Positions 14,640 to 22,066 of a stretch of 64,000 bases of DNA are shown one piece after another. The position numbers and the translations under genes were made by a program. The notes beneath the pieces are model-generated. The model worked only from the letters and a program-made list of their open reading frames with translations, did no database searches and had not been told where the DNA came from. Position 1 is the stretch's first letter, and every line of letters begins with the position of its first letter. This stretch comes from Oscillibacter valericigenes (GTDB taxonomy: Bacteria; Bacillota; Clostridia; Oscillospirales; Oscillospiraceae), in NCBI RefSeq assembly GCF_021531435.1, contig NZ_JAFBIS010000003.1, positions 1-64,000 on the forward strand, given 5' to 3'.

Positions 14640-15200
14640 TTACAGAATCCCTGTGATCGTCATGGCCGAGACGATGTCAGCCGTTTCGTTTTCCTTTTCG
14701 AGCCTACAAACCGGCACCCAGATGCCGCACTCGTAGCCGGGGCTTTGCATATCACCGGGGGAGTAGACCTCCAGCATGGCATTTCCGTTGCCCCGGTATT
14801 TCTGCCCCTCGTTCGGATACCACTCCTGCCAGACCTGGGTGTTCAGGGCTTGCAGGGAACCGGGCAGGGGGCCTTTGGCGGAGAACATCACCCAGTCGCT
14901 TTCCGGGAAGGTATAGAGCTTCAACCCCTCCGGCACGTCGCCGCCCTTGTAAGGTCCGGCGATCCAGTATTCAAAGGTGCCTTCCTTCTCATCGCAGATG
15001 GCGAACAGGCCCACGCCGTTTTCGAGGATAGCCGCTTCAACCGCCGTTTCCGGCCGCATGGTCTGCCAGAGCCGCGCGTATTTCTGCGCATACTCCCTGT
15101 CCCAGAACTCGGGGCACTTCCGATAGCCCTCCTCCGGGCGGATGGAGGTGGAAAAGCCGATGAAAGTCATGGCCGGTTTGTGTTCGTATGTAATGTTCAT
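14640..15200 (-). CDS. GyrI-like small-molecule-binding domain protein
   Basis: 186-residue stand-alone effector-binding domain (AraC/GyrI-like). It has the two-fold repeat pattern with FEYWIAGPYKGG..VPEGLKLYTFPESDWVMFSAKGPLP and ends ECGIWVPVCRLE. Such proteins bind or hydrolyse cyclic or aromatic ligands. I chose the ATG at 15200 because AAGGAGG precedes it; the upstream frame has no site. Confidence 0.8.
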   Translation of the reverse strand: MNITYEHKPAMTFIGFSTSIRPEEGYRKCPEFWDREYAQKYARLWQTMRPETAVEAAILENGVGLFAICDEKEGTFEYWIAGPYKGGDVPEGLKLYTFPESDWVMFSAKGPLPGSLQALNTQVWQEWYPNEGQKYRGNGNAMLEVYSPGDMQSPGYECGIWVPVCRLEKENETADIVSAMTITGIL

Positions 15201-15273
15201 TTGTGTGCCTCCTTGTTTGGCTCTGTATGCTCTTTGTGTTGATGCAGGCAAACTGAAATCTGTCTTGAAACCC

Positions 15274-15762
15274 TTACATGACTTCACTGAGTTTATGGAC
15301 TGCGCAGCCCCTGCCTGCATAGTATGCAAGCATCTCAGGGAGTTTCTTTTTATCATAACTGGTGATACAGTCAGACAAAACATGAACGGCAAAACCGGCT
15401 TTGGTCATGTTGTAGCAGGTGGATTTTACGCAAGCCGTGGCATCTGCCCCGGTAATAAAAAACTCGGTGATGCTGCGTGCCTGGATAAAGGCGGCAAATT
15501 CTTCACTGGTTAAAGCATTGCTCTTTGTTTTGGTAAAAATGTGATCTGATACGATTTTCAGTTCCGGAACAAACTCAGCACCGTGCGTGTCAGGCTTAAA
15601 TGTTCTCGTTCCGGCAGACAGATTGTTATGCCGGATGTAAACAACATCCATATTGTTTGCAGCAGCCCAATCGATCGCCTGATTGGTGGTCTCAATGATC
15701 TCCTTGTAGTTTTTTGTAATGTCATTTTGAAGGTCGATCACGGCCAAAGCTTTGTTTTTCAT
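15274..15762 (-). CDS. isochorismatase-like cysteine hydrolase
   Basis: 162 residues. The family triad is visible: Asp in ALAVIDLQND, Lys in FTKTKSNAL and nucleophilic Cys in ITGADATACVKSTCYNM with the cis-peptide region before it. Members hydrolyse amides such as nicotinamide or isochorismate; the substrate here is unassigned. GGGGAGGAG precedes the ATG at 15762. Confidence 0.88.
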   Translation of the reverse strand: MKNKALAVIDLQNDITKNYKEIIETTNQAIDWAAANNMDVVYIRHNNLSAGTRTFKPDTHGAEFVPELKIVSDHIFTKTKSNALTSEEFAAFIQARSITEFFITGADATACVKSTCYNMTKAGFAVHVLSDCITSYDKKKLPEMLAYYAGRGCAVHKLSEVM

Positions 15763-15804
15763 AATGCTCCTCCCCAAAAATTCTGATTTGATGAACAGGG
15801 TTTT

Positions 15805-16290
15805 TCATGTTGGCATTGTTCTCTTACTTCGTTCCCGACCAGAGTTGCTGTTTTTTGCGGGCAATGGCTGATACCGCGATAACACACCGTATTGTTCCGA
15901 CCGGGGAAGGAAATCGGCCTGTGCGTTCCAGACGGATGTTTCGACCATGTTGGTTTTCAGAATCACTTGGTTGATCTCACCTTGGACTGGAATCGCGATA
16001 TCAAAATCACCCGTCTCGAAGAAGCCGAACACAGCGCTGAACCGGAAGCCCACATAGAGCTTGCCGTCCTGCTCCTTTGCATAGTACCCGCAGAAGCCCT
16101 CCGGAAAGGAACCGGGATAGAAACCAGTGATATGAACGCTCTTCTCATGGACTTCCAAGGAGGTGATCCCCGCGCCCTGACAGGCGCGAAATCCGCCCAG
16201 CTTCCATCCGTAGCGTCCTGCAAGGAAAACCGCCAGCAGGGCAACAGCGGTAACCAGCAGCACAGCCAGTGCTTTTTTCAGTGTTTTCAT
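15805..16290 (-). CDS. hypothetical membrane-anchored protein
   Basis: 161 residues with one N-terminal membrane helix (ALAVLLVTAVALLAVFLAG) and an outer soluble domain of alternating short hydrophobic strands (VHITGFYPGSFPEGFCGYYAKEQDGKLYVGFRFSAVFGFFETGDFDI). No family is recognised. The strand-like pattern suggests a small beta-barrel or sandwich. The Arg/Lys-rich tail is short. Confidence 0.6.
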   Translation of the reverse strand: MKTLKKALAVLLVTAVALLAVFLAGRYGWKLGGFRACQGAGITSLEVHEKSVHITGFYPGSFPEGFCGYYAKEQDGKLYVGFRFSAVFGFFETGDFDIAIPVQGEINQVILKTNMVETSVWNAQADFLPRSEQYGVLSRYQPLPAKNSNSGRERSKRTMPT

Positions 16291-16346
16291 CCCTTGCCCC
16301 CCTCATATGTAATCGGCGTCCGGAACAGTGCGCAGGATACGGCCCG

Positions 16347-16751
16347 CTAACAGTCCAACCCTTTTACCATAGCCCTGCCGTTCAGGACTTGATACCCATA
16401 TTTTTCGTATAAGGAATGTGCGTCACGGGTTATTAACATGCCGCGAAGCCCTTCATACTCCGGACGCACCTCAATATAGGCAACGAGCGCGCTTCCGAAG
16501 CCCCTGTGCTGATAATCCGTGTCAATGATCATATCACACAAATAGTAGGTCGTGGCATAGTCGCTGATCACGCGGGCAAAACCGATCAGCTTTTTCTCAT
16601 CGTCCAGATATACGCCATAACAGGATGAGTTGGCAATAGATCTGCTGACCTGTTCCGCGGAACGCTTATCTGTCCAATATGTCATCTTCAGAAGCCTCAT
16701 GATCTCAGCCAAATCCATCTTTTCTGAGCCTTCTATGATCCTGTAATTCAT
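16347..16751 (-). CDS. GNAT-family N-acetyltransferase
   Basis: 134-residue short GNAT. Acetyl-CoA loop in MIIDTDYQHRGFGSALVAYIE and a C-terminal SLYEKYGYQVLNGRAMVKG. AGGAG lies about ten bases before the ATG at 16751. The compact size and sequence fit the widespread stand-alone acetyltransferases of Firmicutes; substrate unknown. Confidence 0.85.
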   Translation of the reverse strand: MNYRIIEGSEKMDLAEIMRLLKMTYWTDKRSAEQVSRSIANSSCYGVYLDDEKKLIGFARVISDYATTYYLCDMIIDTDYQHRGFGSALVAYIEVRPEYEGLRGMLITRDAHSLYEKYGYQVLNGRAMVKGLDC

Positions 16752-16800
16752 TGCGGATGTTCTCCTTTCGAAGAATCCTGCCCTCCCCCATGACAGCTGT

Positions 16801-17004
16801 TCAATCAATTGGCAGTCGCTTCAGCATAGTGATCGTCCGGTAGATCTCGCCGCAGGAAGGGCATTTCCAGTCACAAGCACTTTTCTTCGCTTTTCTGTGA
16901 AGGTGAACTAAAGTTCCTTTCCCGCACTTCGGACATACCGCTTTTTCACCACGCCATAGTTTTTTCATCAGGGCAATCTCTGTATCTCTGCTGTCTGTAT
17001 ACAC
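16801..17004 (-). CDS. small zinc-ribbon protein
   Basis: 67 residues with a CPKC..CPSC zinc ribbon (AVCPKCGKGTLVHL, DWKCPSCGEIYRT). The start is a GTG at 17004 preceded by AAGGAG, which gives VYTDSRDTEIALMKKLW; longer frames lack a site and overlap the upstream gene. No function is known. Confidence 0.6.
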   Translation of the reverse strand: MYTDSRDTEIALMKKLWRGEKAVCPKCGKGTLVHLHRKAKKSACDWKCPSCGEIYRTITMLKRLPID

Positions 17005-17033
17005 GGGCGTCTCCTTTTTCGCTGCGCAGCGTC

Positions 17034-17189
17034 TTACCTCGCTTTTTCGTTCCTGCCGCTCAGCTTTTCGCACCGGGTCAGCGGTTTATGGCCGGAAGCG
17101 TGATGGTATTCCCGGCAGGCCGCACAGTCACCCTGTCTGGGACATTGGATACGCTTGCATGGACAGGGTTCCCGCTGTACATTTTCCAT
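17034..17189 (-). CDS. small cysteine-rich protein
   Basis: 51 residues, six Cys: REPCPCKRIQCPRQGDCAACREYHH followed by a basic tail ending in RCEKL. The CPCKR..C..GDCAAC spacing recurs in short uncharacterised clostridial proteins and would suit metal binding. Its ATG overlaps the stop of the upstream small membrane protein by one base (TGATG). Too short for most gene callers, but the coupling and composition support it. Confidence 0.6.
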   Translation of the reverse strand: MENVQREPCPCKRIQCPRQGDCAACREYHHASGHKPLTRCEKLSGRNEKAR

Positions 17190-17365
17190 CACCGTTTCTC
17201 CAGCAGGGCGGCACCCGCGCAGGCCAGGCCGATGCCCAGCAGGGGAACGGCGGTTTGCGGGTCCAGACTTCCCAGGCAGGACAGCACCACAACGGCGACG
17301 CCCATGGCCAGGGTCACGGCCTTGAAAATGGCAGAAATCATTTCGCGAATCGACTTCTTTTCCAT
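17189..17365 (-). CDS. small two-helix membrane protein
   Basis: 58 residues: MEKKSIREMISAIFK, then two hydrophobic helices (AVTLAMGVAVVVLSCLG; AVPLLGIGLACAGAALL) ending in EKR. AAGGAG precedes the ATG and its stop overlaps the start of the next gene, so the three tiny genes 17365-16801 look like one transcript. Function unknown. Confidence 0.6.
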   Translation of the reverse strand: MEKKSIREMISAIFKAVTLAMGVAVVVLSCLGSLDPQTAVPLLGIGLACAGAALLEKR

Positions 17366-17480
17366 ATCTTTTTTCTCCTTGAATCACCGAGTATTTGCGT
17401 TTATTTCCAGCTTACACCCTATATTTTACAAGAGTGCGCCGGCTGCATATAGGCGCTTTTTGTATGCGTATGTGTCTGTT

Positions 17481-18326
17481 TTATAGATGCTGCGCTTGTT
17501 TCTTTACGCGCATGTACAGGATCACAGCCAATGCCCAGGCACAGAGGATCGTCAGTACGCCGGTCTCGCTGACAAAGTACATTTTGTTGGCGCCCGCGGT
17601 GATGACCTGGAACACCGCCTGGTCGTAGTTGTTGTGCGCTGCGTGGAGGAAGGCCGCAGGCCACACGCTGCCGCTCTCCAGTGTCAGCAGCCCCGCCATC
17701 ACCCCCACCGGGAAGATGTGCAGCGCAAAGGCGGGCAGCTGATACCACAGGGGCGTGCCGGTCATGTAGCCGCCACCGATCAGCAGGGGCAGATGCCAGC
17801 AGCACCAGAACAGGCTGGAAATCAGAAGCGTCCTGTTCAGTCCCAACCTCTCATACAGCGCAGGAACCATGAAGCCCCGCCAGCCGATCTCCTCTCCCAG
17901 GGCGGACAGCAGAGAAAAAAAGGTGCCGATCACCAGAGGTGGCAGGAGATCCTTGAGAATGACCGCCAAGGCGACACCATGATAGGCGAAATTCTCCGGG
18001 TACAGCAGCCAGTACACCATGTAGGGAATCAGCAGATACACCAGCGGCAGCAGGCAGCCCAGCAGCACATAGCGCAGCATGCATGTCCGGAAGCCGCCCA
18101 GCGCAAACAGCTTTTTCACCGAGAAGGGTTCACCGTTTTCCCGGAAGAAAACGCAGTTTGCCACGGTAGCTGCCACGGCAGGTATCCACATTAAAACGAT
18201 ATAGAGCCACTCAGCTCCGCCCCGGCAGATCAGAGTCTCCACCGCCGCAGATATAAGTATCACGATTGCGAAGAAACTGATCAACGCCCGTTTTCCGTAA
18301 TTCCTGTTTTCAATCTTTCTATTCAT
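17481..18326 (-). CDS. CPBP-family intramembrane metalloprotease
   Basis: 281-residue multi-pass protein with CPBP motifs EEIGWRGFMVPALYE, CWHLPLLIGGGY and HAAHNNYDQAVFQ (the Glu pair and His residues of the active site). I start it at the ATG 18326 because AGGAGGGG precedes it. It overlaps the end of the preceding gene by eight bases. The two CPBP genes of this region are only distantly alike. Confidence 0.87.
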   Translation of the reverse strand: MNRKIENRNYGKRALISFFAIVILISAAVETLICRGGAEWLYIVLMWIPAVAATVANCVFFRENGEPFSVKKLFALGGFRTCMLRYVLLGCLLPLVYLLIPYMVYWLLYPENFAYHGVALAVILKDLLPPLVIGTFFSLLSALGEEIGWRGFMVPALYERLGLNRTLLISSLFWCCWHLPLLIGGGYMTGTPLWYQLPAFALHIFPVGVMAGLLTLESGSVWPAAFLHAAHNNYDQAVFQVITAGANKMYFVSETGVLTILCAWALAVILYMRVKKQAQHL

Positions 18327-18861
18327 CAAACCCCTCCTGCATCTCCGGGAACACCCATGTTGTGCCAACCTCCACCAGGTCCGATGATGATTCCGTCACC
18401 TCAAAAACCGCGTGGTCAAGGTCACACTGAATGGTACCCTTCATATCTGCAAAATCATCTGTGTAAACAAGCATACCCCGGGTCTCCACCGCGGTTCCCC
18501 GGAAATACCCCAGGCGGTAGATCTCCATTTCAATCACATAGCCGCTGCCGCTCCGCGCAATGGATAAGCTGCTGTATATCTCATCCGTTTCCTGACGGTC
18601 CACATACACCTTCGGGGTCACGCCCATCGCCGGGGTATCCTCCCGGTCCCCGTAGGCCCAGCAAATCGTCATGTCCTGATCGTCCATTTCCAGCTCTGCC
18701 ACGCCGTTTTCCTCCGTAATGCGGAAGTCCCAGACCCGTGAGGTCTGCTCCAAATCAGAGGTCAGCTGCGCATGGATCACCCCATCCTCCACGGTATAGG
18801 TCCCGTGCCAGCCCTCCGCTCCGATGTACCAGCTCATTTGGCCGTCGCTCCGGATCTCCAT
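18319..18861 (-). CDS. hypothetical protein, probably missing its N-terminus
   Basis: 180 residues in the called frame, rich in beta-type motifs (MEIRSDGQMSWYIGAEGWHGTYTVEDGVIHAQL). The open frame continues upstream to 18936 as DLAAFADPLDLFPGYGEWGAG, which reads as coding but has no start codon or signal peptide. An ATG exists one base out of frame (18935). Related-looking clostridial proteins are exported lipoproteins, so this copy has likely lost its signal region or carries a frameshift. Function unknown. Confidence 0.5.
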   Translation of the reverse strand: MEIRSDGQMSWYIGAEGWHGTYTVEDGVIHAQLTSDLEQTSRVWDFRITEENGVAELEMDDQDMTICWAYGDREDTPAMGVTPKVYVDRQETDEIYSSLSIARSGSGYVIEMEIYRLGYFRGTAVETRGMLVYTDDFADMKGTIQCDLDHAVFEVTESSSDLVEVGTTWVFPEMQEGFDE

Positions 18862-18952
18862 ACCGGCGCCCCATTCTCCATAGCCGGGAAACAGGTCCAG
18901 GGGATCCGCGAATGCGGCAAGGTCGTTCTTTTCATGTCAAATCAATCCCCCT

Positions 18953-19105
18953 TCACATGACCCGGTATCCTGATTCGGTCAGTCCAAATAGAAAGTCCCA
19001 AAACAGGCTTTCCGCTTTTATTATCATTTTGCCGTCATCAATTGCATGGAACGAAACGATTTTGTTTTCCTCGTCAATCCATGCAATTTTGTCTTCTTCA
19101 TTCAT
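18953..19105 (-). CDS. 50-residue hypothetical protein
   Basis: Reads MNEEDKIAWIDEENKIVSFH, then AIDDGKMIIKAESLFWDFLF and GLTESGYRVM, with AAGGAATG ahead of the ATG. It lies five bases after the small membrane protein gene, in the same direction. Balanced acidic and aromatic residues and normal codon use suggest a real small gene, but I know no family. Confidence 0.5.
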   Translation of the reverse strand: MNEEDKIAWIDEENKIVSFHAIDDGKMIIKAESLFWDFLFGLTESGYRVM

Positions 19106-19109
19106 CTTC

Positions 19110-19331
19110 TTACATTCCTTTCAAAACGGGCCAGAGAAATGCCGTCAACAGCGCAAGGAGCAAAAGAGGGATCGCAAGAGACACCAAACCGCCGACAAAC
19201 AGCACGGTCAGCAGCGCGGGAATTCCAATCACAAAAAGGGCACTCTTCGTGATTCCCCATGCGGCCTTGAGCGCGAAATGAATGAGCTTCCCTGTAAATA
19301 CAAGGATGCCGATTACAAACAGTGCGATCAT
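19110..19331 (-). CDS. small hydrophobic membrane protein
   Basis: 73 residues, mostly hydrophobic, with two to three helices (MIALFVIGILVFTGKLIHF, ALFVIGIPALLTVLFVGGLVSLAIPLLLLALLTAF). AAAGGA precedes the start. A TetR-type operator lies 30 bases upstream (19361-19376), so it is probably under the TetR regulator encoded at 19636-20253. Function unknown. Confidence 0.65.
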   Translation of the reverse strand: MIALFVIGILVFTGKLIHFALKAAWGITKSALFVIGIPALLTVLFVGGLVSLAIPLLLLALLTAFLWPVLKGM

Positions 19332-19635
19332 ATAAAATCCTTTCTTTTTATCAAATACTGCCTATCGTTCGGTAGGATGCGGTTTCAAAATGAAGCGGCC
19401 ATGTCGTAGCGGACACAGCCGCATTTCCATACAAAAGGGAGTTTATTTCTCGTTTCTAAATGCTCTCCAAAAACATAGGGCCAATCATTGTCAGCAGTAT
19501 GCCGCAAACCATTTTCTGATCCTCAATCCATCATCCTCCAGATTTTGATTCGTTGAATTCTTCTGTTTTGGCTTTGGTAATTCGTCATACACCCCTTCGG
19601 TAGTCGAAGGGCCGCACGCCTTCCGGCGGCTGCAA
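19332..19635. other. intergenic region with TetR-type operator
   Basis: Apart from the operator at 19361-19376 and a small hairpin CCCTTCG/CGAAGGG near 19597-19615, I see no gene. Confidence 0.5.
19361..19376. promoter_or_regulatory. TetR-type operator, copy 1
   Basis: Imperfect palindrome CCTATCGTTCGGTAGG. It shares 15 identical bases (CCTATCGTTCGGTAG) with the operator inside the tetR promoter at 20324-20343, and lies just upstream of the small membrane protein gene. Confidence 0.7.
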
Positions 19636-20253
19636 TCACCGCGCCGACCGCTGATAGAGCCTGAAAAACTGCCGGATATGCTTCTCCACCAGCTCCATGA
19701 CCTCCGGCTCCCGGTCCGGCTCCCGGTCGCAGAGGTTGATCCACACGGAAATAGGCAGGCAGAACTGGGCTGCCATGATCTCCGGATCATCTTCTGGCAG
19801 TACACCCTGCCGGATCAGATGTTTCACAAGTCCAGTGAAGTATTGCAGCACATCGGTATAATTCTGCTTGGTCTGCAGCTTCGCCAGCTCCGGATTCTGG
19901 AACTGTTCGATGGCCAGCATTTTCCGCGCCCTGCTGATACTGGGGTCATGGAGAATATAGCGGATCTGTCCCTGAATCATTTGAACAGCGGCATCGGGAG
20001 CCAGAGGAAGATCACCGGTACCTTTCTCCCAATCCGTTTTCGCAAAAATGGAATGTGCCCCATATTGTTCCAAAACATCCTTCACAAGCGCATCCAGAAT
20101 TGCCTGCTTATTCTCAAAATGACTGTAAAGAGATGCCTTCCGAATACCTACGGCGTTCGCAATTTGAGAAATAGAGGTCGCTTCAAACCCCTGCACTGAG
20201 AACAACTCCAACGATGCGTCCAAAATCTTTTGTTTTGTGCTTCCACGGTCCAT
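19636..20253 (-). CDS. TetR/AcrR-family transcriptional regulator
   Basis: 205 residues. The N-terminal HTH is typical: KILDASLELFSVQGFEATSISQIANAVGIRKASLYSHFENKQAIL. The larger C-terminal part is the variable ligand and dimer domain. A perfect vegetative promoter upstream has an operator filling its spacer (20318-20346), so it represses itself. A second copy of the operator precedes the small membrane protein gene. The ligand is unknown. Confidence 0.92.
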   Translation of the reverse strand: MDRGSTKQKILDASLELFSVQGFEATSISQIANAVGIRKASLYSHFENKQAILDALVKDVLEQYGAHSIFAKTDWEKGTGDLPLAPDAAVQMIQGQIRYILHDPSISRARKMLAIEQFQNPELAKLQTKQNYTDVLQYFTGLVKHLIRQGVLPEDDPEIMAAQFCLPISVWINLCDREPDREPEVMELVEKHIRQFFRLYQRSAR

Positions 20254-20317
20254 AACGAATTCTCCTTCACGAAAACCAAGATCTCACTCCGCTGAACTTC
20301 AAAGATCATATATCTGT

Positions 20318-20346
20318 ATTATAACTACCTATCGTTCGGTAGTCAA
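20318..20346 (-). promoter_or_regulatory. tetR promoter with embedded operator, copy 2
   Basis: Minus-strand TTGACT (20341-20346), 17-base spacer, TATAAT (20318-20323). The spacer is the palindrome ACTACC..GGTAGT (20324-20343). This is a textbook arrangement for repression by occlusion. Confidence 0.85.
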
Positions 20347-20421
20347 CAGAAAAATGATCGAACGAAGGAACCGCAAGGGTTCCGGGGCTTTTTATTCTGC
20401 CGCAAGGCCGCCGCTCCCGGA

Positions 20422-21675
20422 TCAGCCGTCGAATGTAACGCCTTCCCTGATGTCGATGGTATAGGTGATGCCCAGCTCATTCGCCCAGGCGATGTACTGC
20501 TCCACCTGCCGGTCATCCAGCATATCGGATGAGATCAGGCCCTTCTGGGGGACCATGTCGTTGACCAGCAGCTTCGTGTACAGAAACGCGCCCTGGCCGG
20601 TCAGGTACATCTCGCCGGTCATTTTGGCCCGCTCGTAGGCCTCCGCCAGACCGGGGGAAAATACGTGCAGGTCCACCATGACGTCCCTGCCGTCCTTCCT
20701 GCCGTAGGCCTCGCAGACGAAAGCGCCGTTGTCCTCCACGATGCCCTCGTCGATGATCTCCCGGATGACCTGGGGGTCCTTGGGAGGCGCGGGGATGTGT
20801 CTGAGCACCCAGTCGAAGGGCACGATCTCGCGTCCCCCAAACACCTCGGGCTCATGGTGCAGCAATCCGGCCCTGTACAGGCCCTCGGCAAACTCGATGC
20901 CTGTCCCGCCGTACTTGAAATAGGCGTTCCGGCAGCCTTTGAAATACTTCTCCCGGTTGAAGCCGATGTACACCGGCTCGTCGTGGGCGTGCTCCACCAG
21001 GGTCACCTCGCGGCCGCACTCCGGCCAGTTCCGCTTGATGGGGCGGCTGAAGGGCTTGGTGCGGATATGGCGGCCGTTCTCGAAGGCGTAGGCGTCCTCC
21101 TCCATATCGCACAGCGCCACCTCGGGGGACCAGAAAAAGGGAATGAAGCGCTTGGTGCGGGTGCCCTCATACACCATGCAGGCGATGGTGTCGCATTCGT
21201 CCAGCTCGCCCACGGCCCTGCGGGCCATGACGCACATGACGCCGGGGGCGGAGCCGGTGCCGATGATGGCGGTGGTGCCGTTTTCAGCGAACCGGCGGCC
21301 ATACCCGGTGTACATATACCGGATGCCCTCCAGCCAGGTGTCGTAGGCTGGAAAGCCCTCCACGACGTTCTCACAGGCGGACAGGTCCTGGTAGCAGGCC
21401 TTGATCCGCAGCGCGGCCTCCATGACGTTGACGCCGAACTCCAGCGGCATGACGTTGACGATCAGCTCACAGCCTTCGGCGGCTCCGGCGATCTCGTCCA
21501 CATGGGCCGCGTTGACCTGCCTGGGGGTGCCCTTTTTCATCAGAGCGCACACCGCCTCGGCAGCCGCAAGGTCATAGTCCGCGCAGACGACCTCTTCGAT
21601 GTTGGGCTCCTCGTCCAGCCGCCTGCAGATGGTGGAGCCCTGGGCTCCGCAGCCGCATACCATTACCTTTTTCAT
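20422..21675 (-). CDS. saccharopine dehydrogenase-like NADP-binding protein
   Basis: 417 residues. The N-terminal Rossmann fold has MKKVMVCGCGAQGSTICRRL (GxGxxG) and CADYDLAAAEA; a central region has IIGTGSAPGVMCVMARRAV, as in lysine-pathway saccharopine dehydrogenases and related carboxynorspermidine/lysine enzymes. The exact reaction cannot be told. The gene has its own promoter and is preceded by a tandem glycine-type riboswitch with a terminator platform, which would link its expression to glycine. Neighbours are an amidohydrolase and a peptide-binding lipoprotein. Confidence 0.8.
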   Translation of the reverse strand: MKKVMVCGCGAQGSTICRRLDEEPNIEEVVCADYDLAAAEAVCALMKKGTPRQVNAAHVDEIAGAAEGCELIVNVMPLEFGVNVMEAALRIKACYQDLSACENVVEGFPAYDTWLEGIRYMYTGYGRRFAENGTTAIIGTGSAPGVMCVMARRAVGELDECDTIACMVYEGTRTKRFIPFFWSPEVALCDMEEDAYAFENGRHIRTKPFSRPIKRNWPECGREVTLVEHAHDEPVYIGFNREKYFKGCRNAYFKYGGTGIEFAEGLYRAGLLHHEPEVFGGREIVPFDWVLRHIPAPPKDPQVIREIIDEGIVEDNGAFVCEAYGRKDGRDVMVDLHVFSPGLAEAYERAKMTGEMYLTGQGAFLYTKLLVNDMVPQKGLISSDMLDDRQVEQYIAWANELGITYTIDIREGVTFDG

Positions 21676-21725
21676 GTTGTCCCCTTCTCTTTTGATGATT
21701 TTTACACACGCCGATTCCGGGAAAG

Positions 21726-21763
21726 AAAAAAGGCAGGGGAAGCTTACTTGCGTATCTTCCTCT
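21726..21763 (-). terminator. riboswitch expression-platform terminator
   Basis: Minus-strand RNA AGAGGAAG (21763-21756) pairs with CTTCCCCT (21742-21735, one mismatch), followed by GCC and six U. The 5' arm overlaps CAGAG, the 3' side of the P1 stem of aptamer 2, so ligand binding would compete with terminator formation. Confidence 0.6.
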
Positions 21764-21924
21764 GTCTTTTTGCCAGTTGGTTATAGCCTCATTGGCGCCA
21801 TTTGAAAATGGTCTTTCCAAAGCACCGTCCAACAGTCTTTTTTTTGCCTGTCAGTTTCCACGGAGCACGCGCCGGGCGCTCCATCTTTCCGCTTCGGCCT
21901 TCTGAAAGAATGTCTCAGGCTGTT
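21760..21924 (-). promoter_or_regulatory. tandem glycine-type riboswitch (second aptamer diverged)
   Basis: On the minus strand, aptamer 1 (21924-21831) has closing stem AACAG/CTGTT, GAGAC, a small hairpin, GCCGAAGCGG, a GGAGC..GCTCC hairpin, then CTGACAGGCAAAA..GAC, matching the order of glycine-riboswitch core elements. The linker TTGGACG follows as in known tandems. Aptamer 2 (21822-21760) has stem CUUUG/CAGAG, GGAAAGACC hairpin GGCGCC, and CAACTGGCAAAAAGACAGAG, but its CCGAAG core reads CCAATG. It lies upstream of the saccharopine-dehydrogenase-like gene, an unusual target. Confidence 0.7.
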
Positions 21925-22005
21925 TTCATCCGGTTCGATATTTGATTGTGCGCCGCAAGTCCGGCGCTGCTTTCAGCAGTTGGGCCTTCGGCTGATACCG
22001 TAATC

Positions 22006-22034
22006 AGCATAGCAGGCGGCCGTGGTCTTGTCAA
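22006..22034 (-). promoter_or_regulatory. promoter of the riboswitch-controlled gene
   Basis: TTGACA (22029-22034), 17-base spacer, TATGCT (22006-22011) on the minus strand, giving a leader of roughly 325 bases before the ATG at 21675. Confidence 0.75.
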
Positions 22035-22066
22035 TCAATTTTCACCTCGAAATCTTCCTGACGCGG

